The notes beneath the pieces were generated by a model that ran no database searches, was not told the origin of the DNA, and saw nothing but the letters and a program-made list of their open reading frames with translations. Made by a program: the position numbers and the translations under genes. Positions 9,806 to 20,678 of a stretch of 64,000 nt of DNA are shown here, one piece after another. Origin of the DNA: Alopecurus myosuroides (taxonomy: Eukaryota; Streptophyta; Magnoliopsida; Poales; Poaceae); assembly GCA_028641055.1 (NCBI GenBank), contig CM054062.1, forward strand, positions 139,666,682 to 139,730,681, given 5' to 3'. Positions within the stretch are counted from its first letter, which is position 1, and each line of letters starts with the position of its first letter.

Positions 9806-11836
9806 TCAAGGTGTAAAATGTGGAAAGACCTTCTGGATGAAGCTTGCATCTTCCCAGGTTGCTTCCTTCTCTGTCAAGTTTGTCCATTTGATTAGCCAAC
9901 GCACTACAGGGATGCTAATCTCTCCTTGAACTCGAGGAATGAGTTTCCTTTCCAATACTTTCTCAGGTGCCACCAAGATGTTTCCTTGGTCATCAATCAA
10001 GGGAAGTGTGTCATTGGGTACTGCAGCAGGTCCAATATGCTTCTTTAGCTGGCTCACATGGAATGTATGATGAAGCTGACACCCTTCAGGAAGTAGTAGC
10101 TTGTATGCAGCATTACCTACTGTTGCTATGATTTTGAAAGGTCCATAGTATTTGGAATGGAGTTTCAGACACCTGTGAAGACTGAGGGAAGTGTGTCTGT
10201 AAGGCTGGAGTTTGAGATAGACCATGTCTCCTTCTTGGAATGTCCTTTCAGTCCTATTCTTGTCAGCAAAGTGTTTCATTCGTTCCTGTGCTTTGAGTAA
10301 ATTCTCTTTAATTTGTGCTGCCAAGTGCTCCCTGTCCTGAGCAGAATTTTGTTCCCCACTGCTTTCTGGAGGTAGTATCATCTCTTTTAATGCATGCATA
10401 GAGATGACTAGAGGTGTAGAATTTTCCTCTGCATTATCAGAATCTGAGTCATACTCTTGTACATAAATTGTTTCAGGTTCCTGTTGTTCTTGCTGTTGCA
10501 GTGCCTGTATTTGAGCTTTGTTGGTCATTTTGCAAACTCTTTTGTGCCCTGGGAACCGGCTTTCTTTGCATCTGAAGCATAATTTATTTTGGATAGCCTC
10601 TCTTATTTTTGCTTCATGTGCAGGATCAGCTACAGTAGTGCCTGATTGTTTGTATTGTTCCACTGAAGTTGCTCTCTTGGAGCTAGGAAAGTACTGTCTG
10701 TTGTTTTGCTGAGGCATGGCTTGCTCCATTCTCCTAGCATACCACATGGCATGTTGCATATCTACTGGCTTGAGGCATTGGAGATGGTTTTGGATGTAAC
10801 TGTGCAAGCCTGAGATGAAGCTATTAACATAATAGTCATCAGGTAGGGAGGGATTATCTCTTCTCATTAAATTCATGCATTTCTCATATCTAGAGATATA
10901 TTCAGCCACTGAAGTGATCTGCTTTGTAGCATGAAATTCCCTGACATTGTCACAGATAGATGTGACAGAGAACCTATCAGTCAGATACCTGCAAAATCTA
11001 TGCCATTGAGTGTTTGCAGTGGTAAATCCAGTACTTCTCCACCATTGGATAGCAGGGCCAGCTAAGTATGTGACTGCTATTGCTGTTCTTTGGTCCAAAG
11101 GTGTTCTAGCAGAATCAAAATACTGCTCCACAACTTGTATCCAGGAATCTGCATCTTCTCCTTGGAATTCAGGTATATTTAGTTTTGCTGGTTTGACCAC
11201 AGCTTGTAGCCTTCTATTGGCTCCTCTTTTGTTTTCCATGTCATATTCATCATCTTCCAGCACCTCAATCTCCTGGTGTGTTTGTTGTTGGTTTTCTCTT
11301 GCTTGCTGTTCAATTCTTTGCTGTTGCAAATGCCCCGGGTTCTTTTGCTGTCCAAAGTGTGGGTGTTTGTAAGTGGCTTTGTAGGAGCCATCCAAGTTTA
11401 ATTCTTTCCCTGTTTTGTCATGCAGAGTAGCATTTCCTCTTGGCAAGCTGGCCTGTTTGCCTTGTTCTGGCTGCTGCATCCCTTTCTCATGTGTTTGTTG
11501 GTGAAAGGCAGGGCCTTGTGGTGTGATCATGTACACACTTCCTTGGCCAGGTGAATTTGACGGGTTGCCAAAATTCTGCTGCTGTGGAGCTGCATTGGGC
11601 TGAGGAGATTCAGTGTCACGAACATTCAGAGTACTGAGGGACAGTAACTTATCAAAGTTTGTCTGCATCATTGCGAAGTTCTGTTGGATACTGCTGAAAT
11701 TTGCTTGGACCGTGGTAGAAAACTCAAGGAATTCTCTTCTGTCTTCCTCCCTGTGCTTCTGGAGTGTCTGCACGTCCAACTGCAAGGATCGTATCTCGAG
11801 TGCTTCCGTGGAATCTGAATCTGTAGGATGAGTCAT
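9806..11836 (-). CDS. Gag fused to integrase C-terminus and chromodomain
   Basis: One uninterrupted frame of 676 residues. In order: an N-terminal coiled-coil-like part (about 10-70), a Gln-rich linker (80-190), a retrotransposon Gag core (about 225-385; SWIQVVEQYFD, QWWRSTGF, EYISRYEKCM), and a variant zinc knuckle CFRCKESRFPGHKRVC near 430. After MHALKEM, where protease would normally follow, the sequence passes at about residue 505-515 to the integrase C-terminal region (GDMVYLKLQPYRHTSLSL, KYYGPFKIIATVG) and ends with a chromodomain (WLIKWTNLTEKEATWED). The chromovirus Reina clade has this LQPYR...KYYGPF arrangement. A deletion that removes all enzyme domains yet keeps frame suggests a maintained structural or targeting protein. 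Whether it is expressed is not shown. Confidence 0.9.
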   Translation of the reverse strand: MTHPTDSDSTEALEIRSLQLDVQTLQKHREEDRREFLEFSTTVQANFSSIQQNFAMMQTNFDKLLSLSTLNVRDTESPQPNAAPQQQNFGNPSNSPGQGSVYMITPQGPAFHQQTHEKGMQQPEQGKQASLPRGNATLHDKTGKELNLDGSYKATYKHPHFGQQKNPGHLQQQRIEQQARENQQQTHQEIEVLEDDEYDMENKRGANRRLQAVVKPAKLNIPEFQGEDADSWIQVVEQYFDSARTPLDQRTAIAVTYLAGPAIQWWRSTGFTTANTQWHRFCRYLTDRFSVTSICDNVREFHATKQITSVAEYISRYEKCMNLMRRDNPSLPDDYYVNSFISGLHSYIQNHLQCLKPVDMQHAMWYARRMEQAMPQQNNRQYFPSSKRATSVEQYKQSGTTVADPAHEAKIREAIQNKLCFRCKESRFPGHKRVCKMTNKAQIQALQQQEQQEPETIYVQEYDSDSDNAEENSTPLVISMHALKEMILPPESSGEQNSAQDREHLAAQIKENLLKAQERMKHFADKNRTERTFQEGDMVYLKLQPYRHTSLSLHRCLKLHSKYYGPFKIIATVGNAAYKLLLPEGCQLHHTFHVSQLKKHIGPAAVPNDTLPLIDDQGNILVAPEKVLERKLIPRVQGEISIPVVRWLIKWTNLTEKEATWEDASFIQKVFPHFTP

Positions 11837-12164
11837 GGCCGAAGAGGGTTTTACAACTGACCAAGGGGATCAGGAAACTCTGCCGGTTTCACTTCTACCG
11901 TCGCCACGCCGCCACCAGCGCCGCCGTCGCCTCCGTTGTTGCACGAATCAGGGTGGGAGGTGGTATTTAACACCGAAGGAAGATCCTCCGGAAACCACTA
12001 CCAATCCTTGATTTGCAACCGAGCTGTGCCGCCGCCGCCTAGCCGCCTCCGATTGCCCCTAGTACGAGCTTCCCCCGCCACCGGAATCAAGAGAAGGATG
12101 AGGGATTTTACGAGAGATCCCAACCTCAACTTCCTCCAGATCTGAACGCCTCCGAGGACCGATT

Positions 12165-12178
12165 GGCTCTTGATACCA
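12165..12178 (-). other. Primer binding site (Met-tRNA type)
   Basis: The minus strand reads TGGTATCAAGAGCC two bases inside the 5' LTR, close to the initiator-Met tRNA complement TGGTATCAGAGC. Confidence 0.8.
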
Positions 12179-12180
12179 AT

Positions 12181-12605
12181 TGTTAGACCCTGCTACTGAT
12201 TTTAACTGAAGAACACTGAAGAAATTCAGAATCGAGAAGGGAGTTGCGATTTCAGATACCAATTGCTCACGAACAGGTTCGATACAAGGAAGATAGGCCA
12301 GACCCTCAACAGAGGCTGCTAGGGTTTACCCCAATTACACAAGATGATCTCTACCCATCTACCGAAAGCAACTAAATAGCAAGGAATTCAGTAAACGACA
12401 ACAGAGAGAGCAGGTGAACTAGTACAATGAGCTGGAAAGTGAACAGCGACTCCAGGAAGCGCTTCAGCCGTTGGATATGCGATGAGTGGAGGAGCTGGGT
12501 TAAGTCCGGCGCGAAACGGTACTTCTAATCTCAGACGTCGACTGTGATCTTGACGGTTGCGCTTGAACAGAAGAGCCTAACGGCTAGTGAGTACTGGGTC
12601 TGACA
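12181..12605 (-). repeat. 5' LTR of the Reina-like element
   Basis: 425 bp, paired with 9352-9776. Followed by the TSD copy GAGAG at 12606-12610. Confidence 0.93.
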
Positions 12606-12619
12606 GAGAGGTACTAGTC

Positions 12620-14134
12620 CTTAGCCGTTTTCGATCTCACTCTCTCCCCCCCAAAATTTCCCCACTCTCGCTCACGAACTCGCGCCCTCAATCGCCATCG
12701 TTGCGTCCTGCTCCGCCGCCGAGAGGAGTTGTGCGCCCGCGCCACCATCGTTGAGGAGGACTAGGAGCCAGGGCGTCGAGGAGCCGCCCGCGCCCCTGCA
12801 GCGATGAACCCTAGCGGCACCGGTGTCCCCTCCAGCAACGAATTGCACCCCCTCCAGCAACGAACCCTAGCAGGTATTTTGCTCTCTCTCCGGCCTTCTC
12901 CTCCCTCTCCGGCACCGGTTTCCTGTTCTGCTGTTCCTTCGCGTACGTTCTGGTTTGGTTCTGCAACCGTGGCCGATGAACTCACCCATCTCCGCAGGGT
13001 AAAAATAGTGCGTCCACACGATTGGGTTGTACTGGTGATTAGTTAGCAATGACAGTTTTCTCCGCGCACTGCTGCAAAATCACCACTTGTTTCCTCTGTT
13101 GTTCCAAGAGCGCACGCGTGCTAGTGATCTCCCAACCTTTCTGCTCGTTGAGGTTTTTCTTGAGTTTTCGTACGACATTCTGCATATGACCCCCGTGGAA
13201 GGTAAGGTACGGACAGGGTTAACTCGCTCACACCTTCCCTAGTGGAGAATTACTAGTAGCTCCGCTGTAGCTGCTCTGTTTGTCGTCAGTCGAGTCACCG
13301 CGCTTGACGGAGCCTGCAGCCGGAGAGCTCCTGTCCCCTGCACGAGTATATCCATGTGTTATTTTGCTGGTGGCTGGTGGTTGCATGCTTTGCTCAGTTT
13401 CAACTTGAGAAATCTAGAGAGTGTCATCTACTCGTGCAGGTACATAAATTGAGTTGCCAATGTTTCGCCGGAACGTTGATTCATTTCCGTTCCGGCGAAT
13501 TTCTGGCTCTCTGGCATGACCTTTTTAGCAAAGGTCATGCCGGATTTTTTCGTGCTCTCCGGCATGTAGAAAAATGCCCGTGCTTCTCAACGGGTATAAA
13601 ATTAATCAATACAATGTTCATGATCCTAGACTAATTTTGTGAAGAGAAAATTGGCCATGCTTAATCATGCAGTCCACTCTTTTTCTTAATAGCTTTTCAA
13701 AGTAGCCACAGAATGTAGCGTTGTCTTGTGTTGTCGAGTGGCTCCTCTACAGAAGGCAGGGATAGTTGCACTTATCAAAAACAGGACAGATGATATTAGT
13801 CATGGATTATATTTAAGGTGGCACAAAATCTAACAAGGATAAGCTGGCCTTGGTGACAATCCGTCCACAAAAGCACCAAGATGAATTCTAGAAGGCAACA
13901 GAGGAAAATCTATATACATTAAAAAGTTACAGATGTTTAACATCTAGATGCAACTGGAGATGAAACAATGAAAATAACTTGTAATGATTCCAGAAATGTT
14001 AGAGTGCATTTCAAATAACGATATGCACCATTAATCAGTGGTAACTCTACCAAAAATTAGCGATATTCATATGGAACAGATAGGTTTAATAAAACAAACA
14101 CACCAAACTTTATGAGTTTCAGTTACATAATAAC
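12620..14134. other. Gene-free stretch after CACTA 1
   Basis: 12640-12880 is C-rich and looks like a plant 5' UTR followed by a short open frame from the ATG at 12804, but no protein family is recognised. 13100-14130 shows no coding pattern. The stem-loop cluster at 13337-13594 is listed separately. Confidence 0.4.
13337..13594. repeat. Cluster of perfect stem-loops
   Basis: Successive inverted repeats: 13337-13348 with 13429-13440 (12 bp, CCTGCACGAGTA), 13464-13475 with 13488-13499 (12 bp, TTCGCCGGAACG), 13513-13524 with 13530-13541 (12 bp, GGCATGACCTTT, 5-base loop), 13536-13544 with 13558-13566 (9 bp, CATGCCGGA), and a weaker CCCGT...ACGGG at 13577-13594. The third and fourth share bases, so they are alternative folds. 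The last motif resembles a GCCCGTGC...AACGGG word that recurs in grass repeats. Identity unknown; perhaps part of a foldback element or Helitron-like end. Confidence 0.8.
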
Positions 14135-14136
14135 TA

Positions 14137-14351
14137 CTCCCTCCATTTCAGTTTACAGGGCGTGCACGTACCACTAGGTCGTCAATTTGACCAACCTAAT
14201 ATAATTTATATATTATAAAAAATATACCATTATAAACTATAAATGTTGTATTTTTAAATGGTGTAATTTTTATGTCAAATAATTTATATTACATTAGTGA
14301 AATCGGTGACCTAGATATACGCGCATGACTTGTAAACTGAAATGGAGGGAG
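14137..14351. mobile_element. Stowaway-type MITE
   Basis: Terminal inverted repeats CTCCCTCCATTTCAGTTTAC and GTAAACTGAAATGGAGGGAG flank an AT-rich core with no ORF. TA dinucleotides at 14135-14136 and 14352-14353 are the expected target duplication. About 215 bp. Confidence 0.9.
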
Positions 14352-14354
14352 TAC

Positions 14355-14556
14355 ATAGTTTTGCTTCTTGAATCCTTCAGAATCTGTCTGTGTGCCATCC
14401 TTGGTCCATAGAAGGTAATTTACATATATATGTACCTATTATGCTACCTGGAAAGCATCCTTGGTCCATAGTTTTGTTTCTTGAATCCTTCAGAATCAAC
14501 AAACGGCGGCTACATCTACATATATATGTGTACCTATTATTCTACCTGGAAAGCAG
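14355..14556. repeat. Local direct duplication next to the MITE
   Basis: TTCTTGAATCCTTCAGAATC occurs at about 14364 and again about 113 bases on. ACATATATATG...ACCTATTAT...CTACCTGGAAAGCA occurs at about 14422 and about 14518, with CATCCTTGGTCCATAG also doubled. The unit is roughly 100-113 bp and the two copies have drifted. Confidence 0.75.
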
Positions 14557-14673
14557 GAGAAAAATTCACTTCTGGTAGCAGCAGCAACTTTGGACATGTA
14601 CCTACCAATCCTTGTATATATATAGAACTAATGATGGACAGCGCTAGGCACGGCGACGACGAACATATAATCA

Positions 14674-15193
14674 TCAGGATCCTGCTGTGTCATCGTTTCC
14701 GTCTTCTGCAGGTGGAGCATTCGAGGTAGCATCGTCTGTGGTCAGGTTGGACATACCGTCGGACAGCGAGTTCACCTCTTCACTTTCAGATGGTGCTGCT
14801 GTTGAGGCGCCATCCTCCGAACCAATATCCGAGGCAGCATCAGAAGCCATACTAGATGGCTCCGATTGTTCAATCATATCAGATTGTGATAGCGGCGTTC
14901 TCTGTAGGCTCCAGTACATAATGCTAGCAGTGAGAGTTAGGATCATCTTCAAACAACAAGAGAAAAGGAATATGAAACCAATAATATAAACAGCACAGCT
15001 GAGTTTCTATTCTCGATCAACAACCATCATCAGCCTCCAGAAAAGAAAAGGATTTACAGAACTCAGATATGAAAGATGCTATAGCATTTAGCCCTTTATC
15101 CCTCTATAATGTCCTCTGGCAGTAGGAAGACAGAACATCCGAGCTTTCTTGCAACACTGATGATGTACGTAGCATTTAGCTTCTTTTCGTCGT
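14674..15193 (-). pseudogene. Fimbrin C-terminal exons (fragment)
   Basis: Two exon-like blocks on the minus strand match the last part of plant fimbrins, actin-bundling proteins with four calponin-homology domains. The first (15193 to about 15096, after a CAG acceptor) encodes [20 protein letters not shown] then FLLPEDIIE. The second (about 14952-14674) encodes KMILTLTASIMYWSLQ and a Ser/Glu/Asp-rich tail, as in the variable fimbrin C-terminus. Together they cover the end of the last CH domain. The donor after the first block reads GAGGGATAAA with no GT, and the few residues between the blocks are not preserved. No upstream fimbrin exons are seen. This is a gene fragment within repeat DNA, not a working gene. 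Confidence 0.75.
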
Positions 15194-15318
15194 CTGCAAA
15201 GTCGGAAAAAATATTGTCTATCAGCCAGTACTATGTCGCATCTTTATTTCTCACAAAAGCTTATATGATTAATCAGAAACCAATTTATGAAATAGCACAT
15301 ATGGACCAAGAATTTACC

Positions 15319-15430
15319 TCGACGGAGAAGAAACTCTCTGCGTAGCCATAGAAGGTGATGGTGTTCAGGCTAAGTACTTGCACATTGTAGCTGTAGAGTG
15401 CCTCCAGCACCTTGGTGAAGACCAAGGTAT
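15319..15430 (-). pseudogene. Exon-like fragment of unknown origin
   Basis: A minus-strand block encodes KVLEALYSYNVQVLSLNTIT then FYGYAESFFSVE, followed by GAG|GTAAAT, a good splice donor. It lies just upstream of the fimbrin exons on the same strand but is not fimbrin sequence. The pattern resembles the C-terminal region of plant bHLH proteins, but that assignment is weak. With the fimbrin piece it suggests a shuffled collection of gene fragments. Confidence 0.3.
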
Positions 15431-16826
15431 TTCCAAACTATGTATGCCTGCACCTAACCCTTGGAAATGACACATAACCTGAAATCAAAATATCTGTCAA
15501 GTATTTTCACATGTACCTGATATTGTAATTAAATATCTATTGCACAATATTTAAAATAATTGGCATCTATGCGAAGCAATTAAAGTATGGAACAAACATG
15601 TGTGAGGCAGGTTATAATCACCCATGTTTGTGAAGCATTTTTAGCAAACACAAAGTGTACAAATCAAATGAATCGATGGAGGAGAGATAGAAATAAGGCA
15701 ATCTGGGAGTGGAGGAAGCTTGAATCAAAGGATTGTGGCTTTCTGACCTCTTCTAGTACACCGTTACATCAGCTCAGCTCTGCTTCTGTAGGGCTTTGCC
15801 TACATCTTCTAAACAATAATGTCTGTATTTAAGGTAAATTGGATTGGATTCCTAAATACTACAGCTCTAGTTCAATTAGATTGGAGAGGAGAGAAGGGGA
15901 TGCAAATTCAGAGACGATGGCGACGGTGTCAGGCGACAGCGAGGACAAACAAGTAGGTGTTCATTTCTAACTTCTCGTGACCGCAAGTGAACTTAAAATC
16001 ACAAAGCCAAGGGATAAGCCAAAAAAAATTACATGGTGATGCAGTGAGTTTGACTGTATACATTCTAAGACAACATGTATTTACAACCGGAGGGAGTAGT
16101 AATATGCCATCTGATATCTCTGGACAGTCCTCATGTTACAACGGCATCTGATATCTCTGGACAGTCCTCATGTTACAGCGGCATCTGTATCATATGCACT
16201 TGTTTGTCCTTTTCAAGATGGTCACCTTCCTTTAGCGGTATAAAATCATGTGCCATCCATAGCTGGATTAAAATTTCCCCATCATTTCGGAAACCCTAGA
16301 GCAAGCAGATCGCCGATCGAGGAGACCGTGGAGAGAGGGATGAAGGTGGCGCCGTCCATCGAGAAGATTTTATTCTTTTTTCTTCTTTTTCTTATGCTTC
16401 TGCATGTTTTCCTTTGTTAGCCAAACCTGAGAAGATTTTATTGATATTAAATAGCCTATGTGCTATGAAAAAAAGATGAAAACTGAACAAACAAGCAAAT
16501 ACTACCTTGCTCAAATCTGTTAGAAACTTAAAATAAAATAAAATATCTTCATCCTAATGGATACAAAAAGTAATCTTATACTATTTGTCATGGTGAGAAT
16601 AAGCTTTTAATGGACTAGATTGGCATATTTGATTGTCCTGTAGTTGTTAGACACACCTGCACCGCACCGAGAGCCAACCATCGAGTGTTGCCCCGAGATT
16701 CATGATTATTGGTTGATTTCCAGCCATTTGTGGCCCCTTTGTTAGATATGTCTAAGATAATAAAATCAATGTTTTATTGTTTTATTTCTCTGAAATGACA
16801 GCGTGACCCCTTGAAACACGGTTGCA
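15431..16826. other. Mixed non-coding stretch
   Basis: No full gene is seen. A purine-rich leader at about 15880-15915 precedes ATGGCGACGGTGTCAGGCGA (15917) and a GTAGGT donor near 15952, which looks like an isolated first exon. At 16075-16100, ACCGGAGGGAGTA is a truncated Stowaway end. The rest is AT-rich. Confidence 0.35.
16108..16190. repeat. Short tandem duplication (about 38 bp)
   Basis: GGCATCTGATATCTCTGGAC plus AGTCCTCATGTTACA occurs twice back to back, with a partial third start GGCATCTGTATC. Confidence 0.85.
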
Positions 16827-19800
16827 ATGTCGTCTCACAGAGACCAGAACAATGACACCGGCGTCGAGACTTCTGAACAAGAGTTGGGGGTGCACTATCA
16901 TCTGATACTCTTAGAGCAGCATAATGAACAAAGGGGCAACGATGATGCTGATTATAACCCTACCGCGAATGAGGAAAGGGAGGATGCCGAGGAGCAAGGT
17001 GGTAGAGGAGAAGAAACCACCGATAGTGGCGTGGGTGGTGGCTCCGAGACCAGTAACCAAGCTAAGAAACGGCGTCGGGAGCGGCGCCCAAACCAGGTCG
17101 GTGCCACCCGAGAACCATTCACGGTGGTTGACAACGATGGTGTGCCTAGGGAGCCTAAAACTCGCGCGAGGGATTACGGCCTCCAATTGGCAGCAATCCT
17201 TCGGGACGTCGTCAACCTCAACGAAACTAACCTCCAACATAAGGACAAGAAGCATTTGCGCGCTCAACTCATTTCGAGGCTGCACGCCCGATACGAGTTT
17301 CCTGCCGAGTACAACAACAAGGATCTCGAAGGTAATGTGGTGAACACCCATGCCATGACCAAGTTCACCAAAGCACTGGGCGGTTCTAAATATATGGTGA
17401 GGGATATGCGTGCCGAGGGTGCCGATTTTGAGAAGATCCACAGCCACTTTCCGAAGATTACGCAAGAAGACTTCGATGCTTTCGTGGCCAGTGAAGAGCT
17501 AGAGCACACCAAGGCTAACAACAAGTGGGGAGTGGACATGAGAAACAAGAACACCGGAGTCCACTGCCTGGGTAGCAACGGTTACGCCGGCAAGGAGGAG
17601 ATATGGGCGAAGGAGGACCATGCGTATATAGAAGCCGGCATCGAGAACCCGTGGCACAAGTACCCCCACCCGGAGACGCGGAGATTTCTGAGGTCCCGGT
17701 ACCATAAAGAAACCGATACTGGGGATGTCGTCACGGACCCCAGGAAGGTGGTCGGTCTCAAGTTGGCCACGGACGAGAAGGTGCTTGCACTTGAGAAAGA
17801 ACTGGTAAGCAAATTTACTGGTTTCAGCTTAGTTAGATCCTACTCTCGATTAAATTCTAGTATTGACATTTCTTAATGCTTCACGTTACTTCTGCAGATA
17901 AGAGAACAAACAGCAGAAGCTGCCTCCTCGTCTCAGGCGTCCACGGATAAGCTTCCGTGGGACATACCCCTTGTCAGGGCGTTGAACAAGGTGAAGGACC
18001 TGCCACCGTTGACAAGGCCGCATATGGGCCGTACGATCGCACACGGAGGAGGTCGCAAGCATGTTAACCATGGCTTCGACGTGGCAACTACTAAAGAGGA
18101 GCGAATGGCGGCGCAAGCGCAGAAGAGGAAGCATGAGACTAGCCAACTGCTGGAGGAGACGGCGGAGCTAAGGGAAGAGACGTGGGTGCTAAGGGACAAG
18201 TTGGTTGAATTGGAATCCACGATGGAAGAGAAGGTTAATGACATGGTGGCTAACACGTTAAATGAAATCATGCCTTCCATGTTTCAGTCGTGGACGAACT
18301 ATTTAAAAGAGGGCGGGCAAGGGCCGCTCCCGTTGATAAGCTTAGGCGGAAGCAACTCTCACAACAGGGCGCCGCAGGATGCAGGTGAACGAGCTCGACA
18401 TGTTATATTGGTGACTCCTGGCGCGGCAAAAGAAGGTGATAATAGGCGGGAGTCGCCGCTGCCGGCTAGCAGCCCCTCTGTCACCTGCACGGCAGATCCC
18501 GCCCCCGGTCCTTCGACACACGCTGAGCTCCCCGCTGTAACTCCAATGCCCGCCACCGGTCCATCGACACGCGCCGAGATCCCCTCTGTCACTCGCAACC
18601 CCGCCCTCGGTCTGTCGACACGCGCCGAGCTTGACGCCCTCACGGTAATTAATATTAAAGCGTGAACTCGTTACTTAACTACTTCGTCACCGCCCCCTCT
18701 AACCTACGTATTTTCTTATAGGACCCTGAAGTTCCTTGCACCTTGCTATTGGACGTGGACAATGAGTTGAAGGATGTGGCGAAGGGAATAATCCTTTGGC
18801 CACAAAACCGCAGGTTCCATTGCCAGCAAATGTCTGATGACGTCCATCGGGTTCGCGTGGATCGGGCTTTAGCGGGATGCGGAGAGATGTATCCTCCTTA
18901 TCAGCCCCCAGAAGCCGACAACGAGCTGACGATATAAGGACTGAAGAATGAAATATTGGTATGGCCGAAGCGATTGATTCGATTGAACGCCAAATCAGGG
19001 ACGGCGGCAAGCCAAGACAAGGCCACTCCATCGGCTGCGCCGGCGGCTCCAACTCCTCCACCTTTCGTTGATCCTTCTGAGCCCGCGACACGGCACCGAA
19101 GCGAGGATCCCATTGATGAATTCATCACTGATCTCGATATGGACCAGTATTATGATGATCTCAGTATGGATGAGCCTGTTGCTGACCTCGAACTGGATCA
19201 GCTCGCTGATATGGACCAGCCGCCTCGTGATTCACCCGACCACCGTGATCTCCCAGCGGGGAAATCAGAATGCTTGAAGAAGAAGTTGTTCGGTTCTCAA
19301 GAAACTCCTGAGGAAGATGTCGGCTTCAGCGCTCGGTGACCACCGTGATATGCCAGCGAAAGCTTTGCTAAGCCCAAACACTTGTCGTGGTGCGACACTG
19401 GACGCGATAAGAGCAGGCGACGGCGCTCCCCCGTGCTTCAAGACGAAGAAGACCATCAGGAAAAGGCCTCAGAAGAAAAAAGCGGCCGCCGCCTCCGCCA
19501 GCCAGCCACCTCGGGTTTCTGGACAAGTTACCCGACAAGTGGCGCCAGCACCATGTTATGGGCCAGCCGATGCTACCGCCAGAGCTTGTCAAACTCTTGA
19601 CCGGTGAAATGAGGAACGTTCATGACGGTGCTCTGCAGAAGGAGAGGGAACTTATGCAGTCGCGTTCCCCCTCATACCCGCTCCACGTGGTCAAGGTGCC
19701 CCTTGGCGTTGACTTTGTCGAGAAATACCCCGCAGAGCAGTTCTTTCTCAGGTTTGATGACATGTTCAACGTCTTCCATCTGAAACGGCTCTTCCCAACC

Positions 19801-20678
19801 TTCGTGCGTCTCGTAGCTCTCAAAATGGCGCACGATATCATGCAAGAGAGTACACCGGGCGTAGCGATAATGGACCCCTACTACATGCGTGAAAGCGTCT
19901 TGGCCAACCCACGGGACCGAGTGATTGCCACGAAGCATAACGAGGATTTCTTGGTGGCGAATCATACTAAGGAAACCTTTCTCATGCCATACTTCCCCGA
20001 GTAAGTTTATGATCGACCCCTACCCATCGTTACATTCTTTAGTATATTTCCATCACTCTTTGGCATGTGTGAGAAGATTAATCTGAGGATGGCGCATGGA
20101 TTGTTTTGCGTAGAGACTTGTACTGCGTCCTCTTGGTCATGTTCCCGCGGCATTCACATGTTACTTATCTCGACTCGGGGAGTGCCAAGCCGAAGAACTA
20201 CACCATCCTCAAGTCTGTTCTCGACGCAGCTCTCACTGGATTCGCCGCCAAGGCAGACCCCATCACGGTAAGGAAAGAAACCATCCGAGGATGCCTCTCG
20301 TGCATCCACACAACCAAGTTTGCCTGCATGAAGCAGTTGCACCTAGAGGGTGGGATGGATGCCTGGTACACCATCATTCATATGAGGGAGTTCGTGAAGG
20401 ATGCAAACGACCTCTTGTTGCCATCTAGTCTCCAAAAACGGGGCATCGACCTTGCGAACGCCCCTAGCGAGACAATGAGAAATGAGTTTTGTCACATCCA
20501 ACGACAAATTGCCACAACAATCCATCACGATGTCGTCACTAAGGGTGGCCTCTTCTTCGCCGGTCACATACCACCAATGAATAACGAGATAGAAGCCCGC
20601 CTAGAGGCATACGGTGACAAGCAGCCATTCAACTCGCTAGAAGGCTACCGCCCCTTCCCGCCAAAGCCGAATCCTTAG
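16827..20678 (+). pseudogene. CACTA second ORF (Transposase_24-like, Ulp1-like C-terminus)
   Basis: Exons: 16827-17804, 17898-18644, 18722-20000 and 20114-20678, all with GT-AG borders and matching phase. The N-terminus is acidic, then a KKRRRERRP basic patch, then the conserved REPFTVVDNDGVPREP region and the WHKYPHPETRRFLRSRYHKE block of the CACTA plant-transposase family. Exon 2 has a coiled coil (about 18100-18260) and a Pro-rich repeat with THAELP/TRAEIP units. The last exon resembles a C48 (Ulp1-like) protease: CVLLVMFPRHSHVTYLDS keeps the Asp, but the usual His position reads Tyr and the usual Cys region reads GGMDAWYTIIHMREF with no Cys. Breaks: TAA at 18935-18937, and shifts near 19300-19340 and 19500-19560. 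Confidence 0.75.

Larger units (their letters stand above)
9352..12605 (-). mobile_element. Reina-like non-autonomous LTR retrotransposon, complete
   Basis: Two 425-bp LTRs flank a 2.4-kb interior, with a perfect 5-bp target-site duplication GAGAG (9347-9351 and 12606-12610). In minus orientation the order is 5' LTR, primer site, one ORF, purine tract, 3' LTR. By hand the LTRs differ at seven positions (about 98.4% identity), so the insertion is recent. The interior lacks protease, reverse transcriptase, RNase H and the integrase core, so mobility would need enzymes supplied by a relative. Confidence 0.92.
7488..12619 (+). mobile_element. CACTA (En/Spm, Caspar-like) transposon 1, 3' part
   Basis: It contains the C-terminal half of a TNP2-type transposase, then an A-rich spacer, then subterminal GC-rich repeats (9120-9346) typical of Caspar-like CACTA ends. 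The Reina-like retroelement at 9352-12605 splits its last bases. Removing that insert joins ...CACTGGGAGAG to GTACTAGTC, whose reverse complement GACTAGTAC differs by one base from a CACTAGTAC terminus. The exact 3' end at 12619 is therefore tentative. The 5' part is displaced by the Tat element and lies outside the window. Confidence 0.6.

Noticed and set aside
12804..13046. Short + strand ORF after a UTR-like leader
   Set aside because: No recognised protein, and the frame runs through an apparent splice-like region; kept only as a remark.
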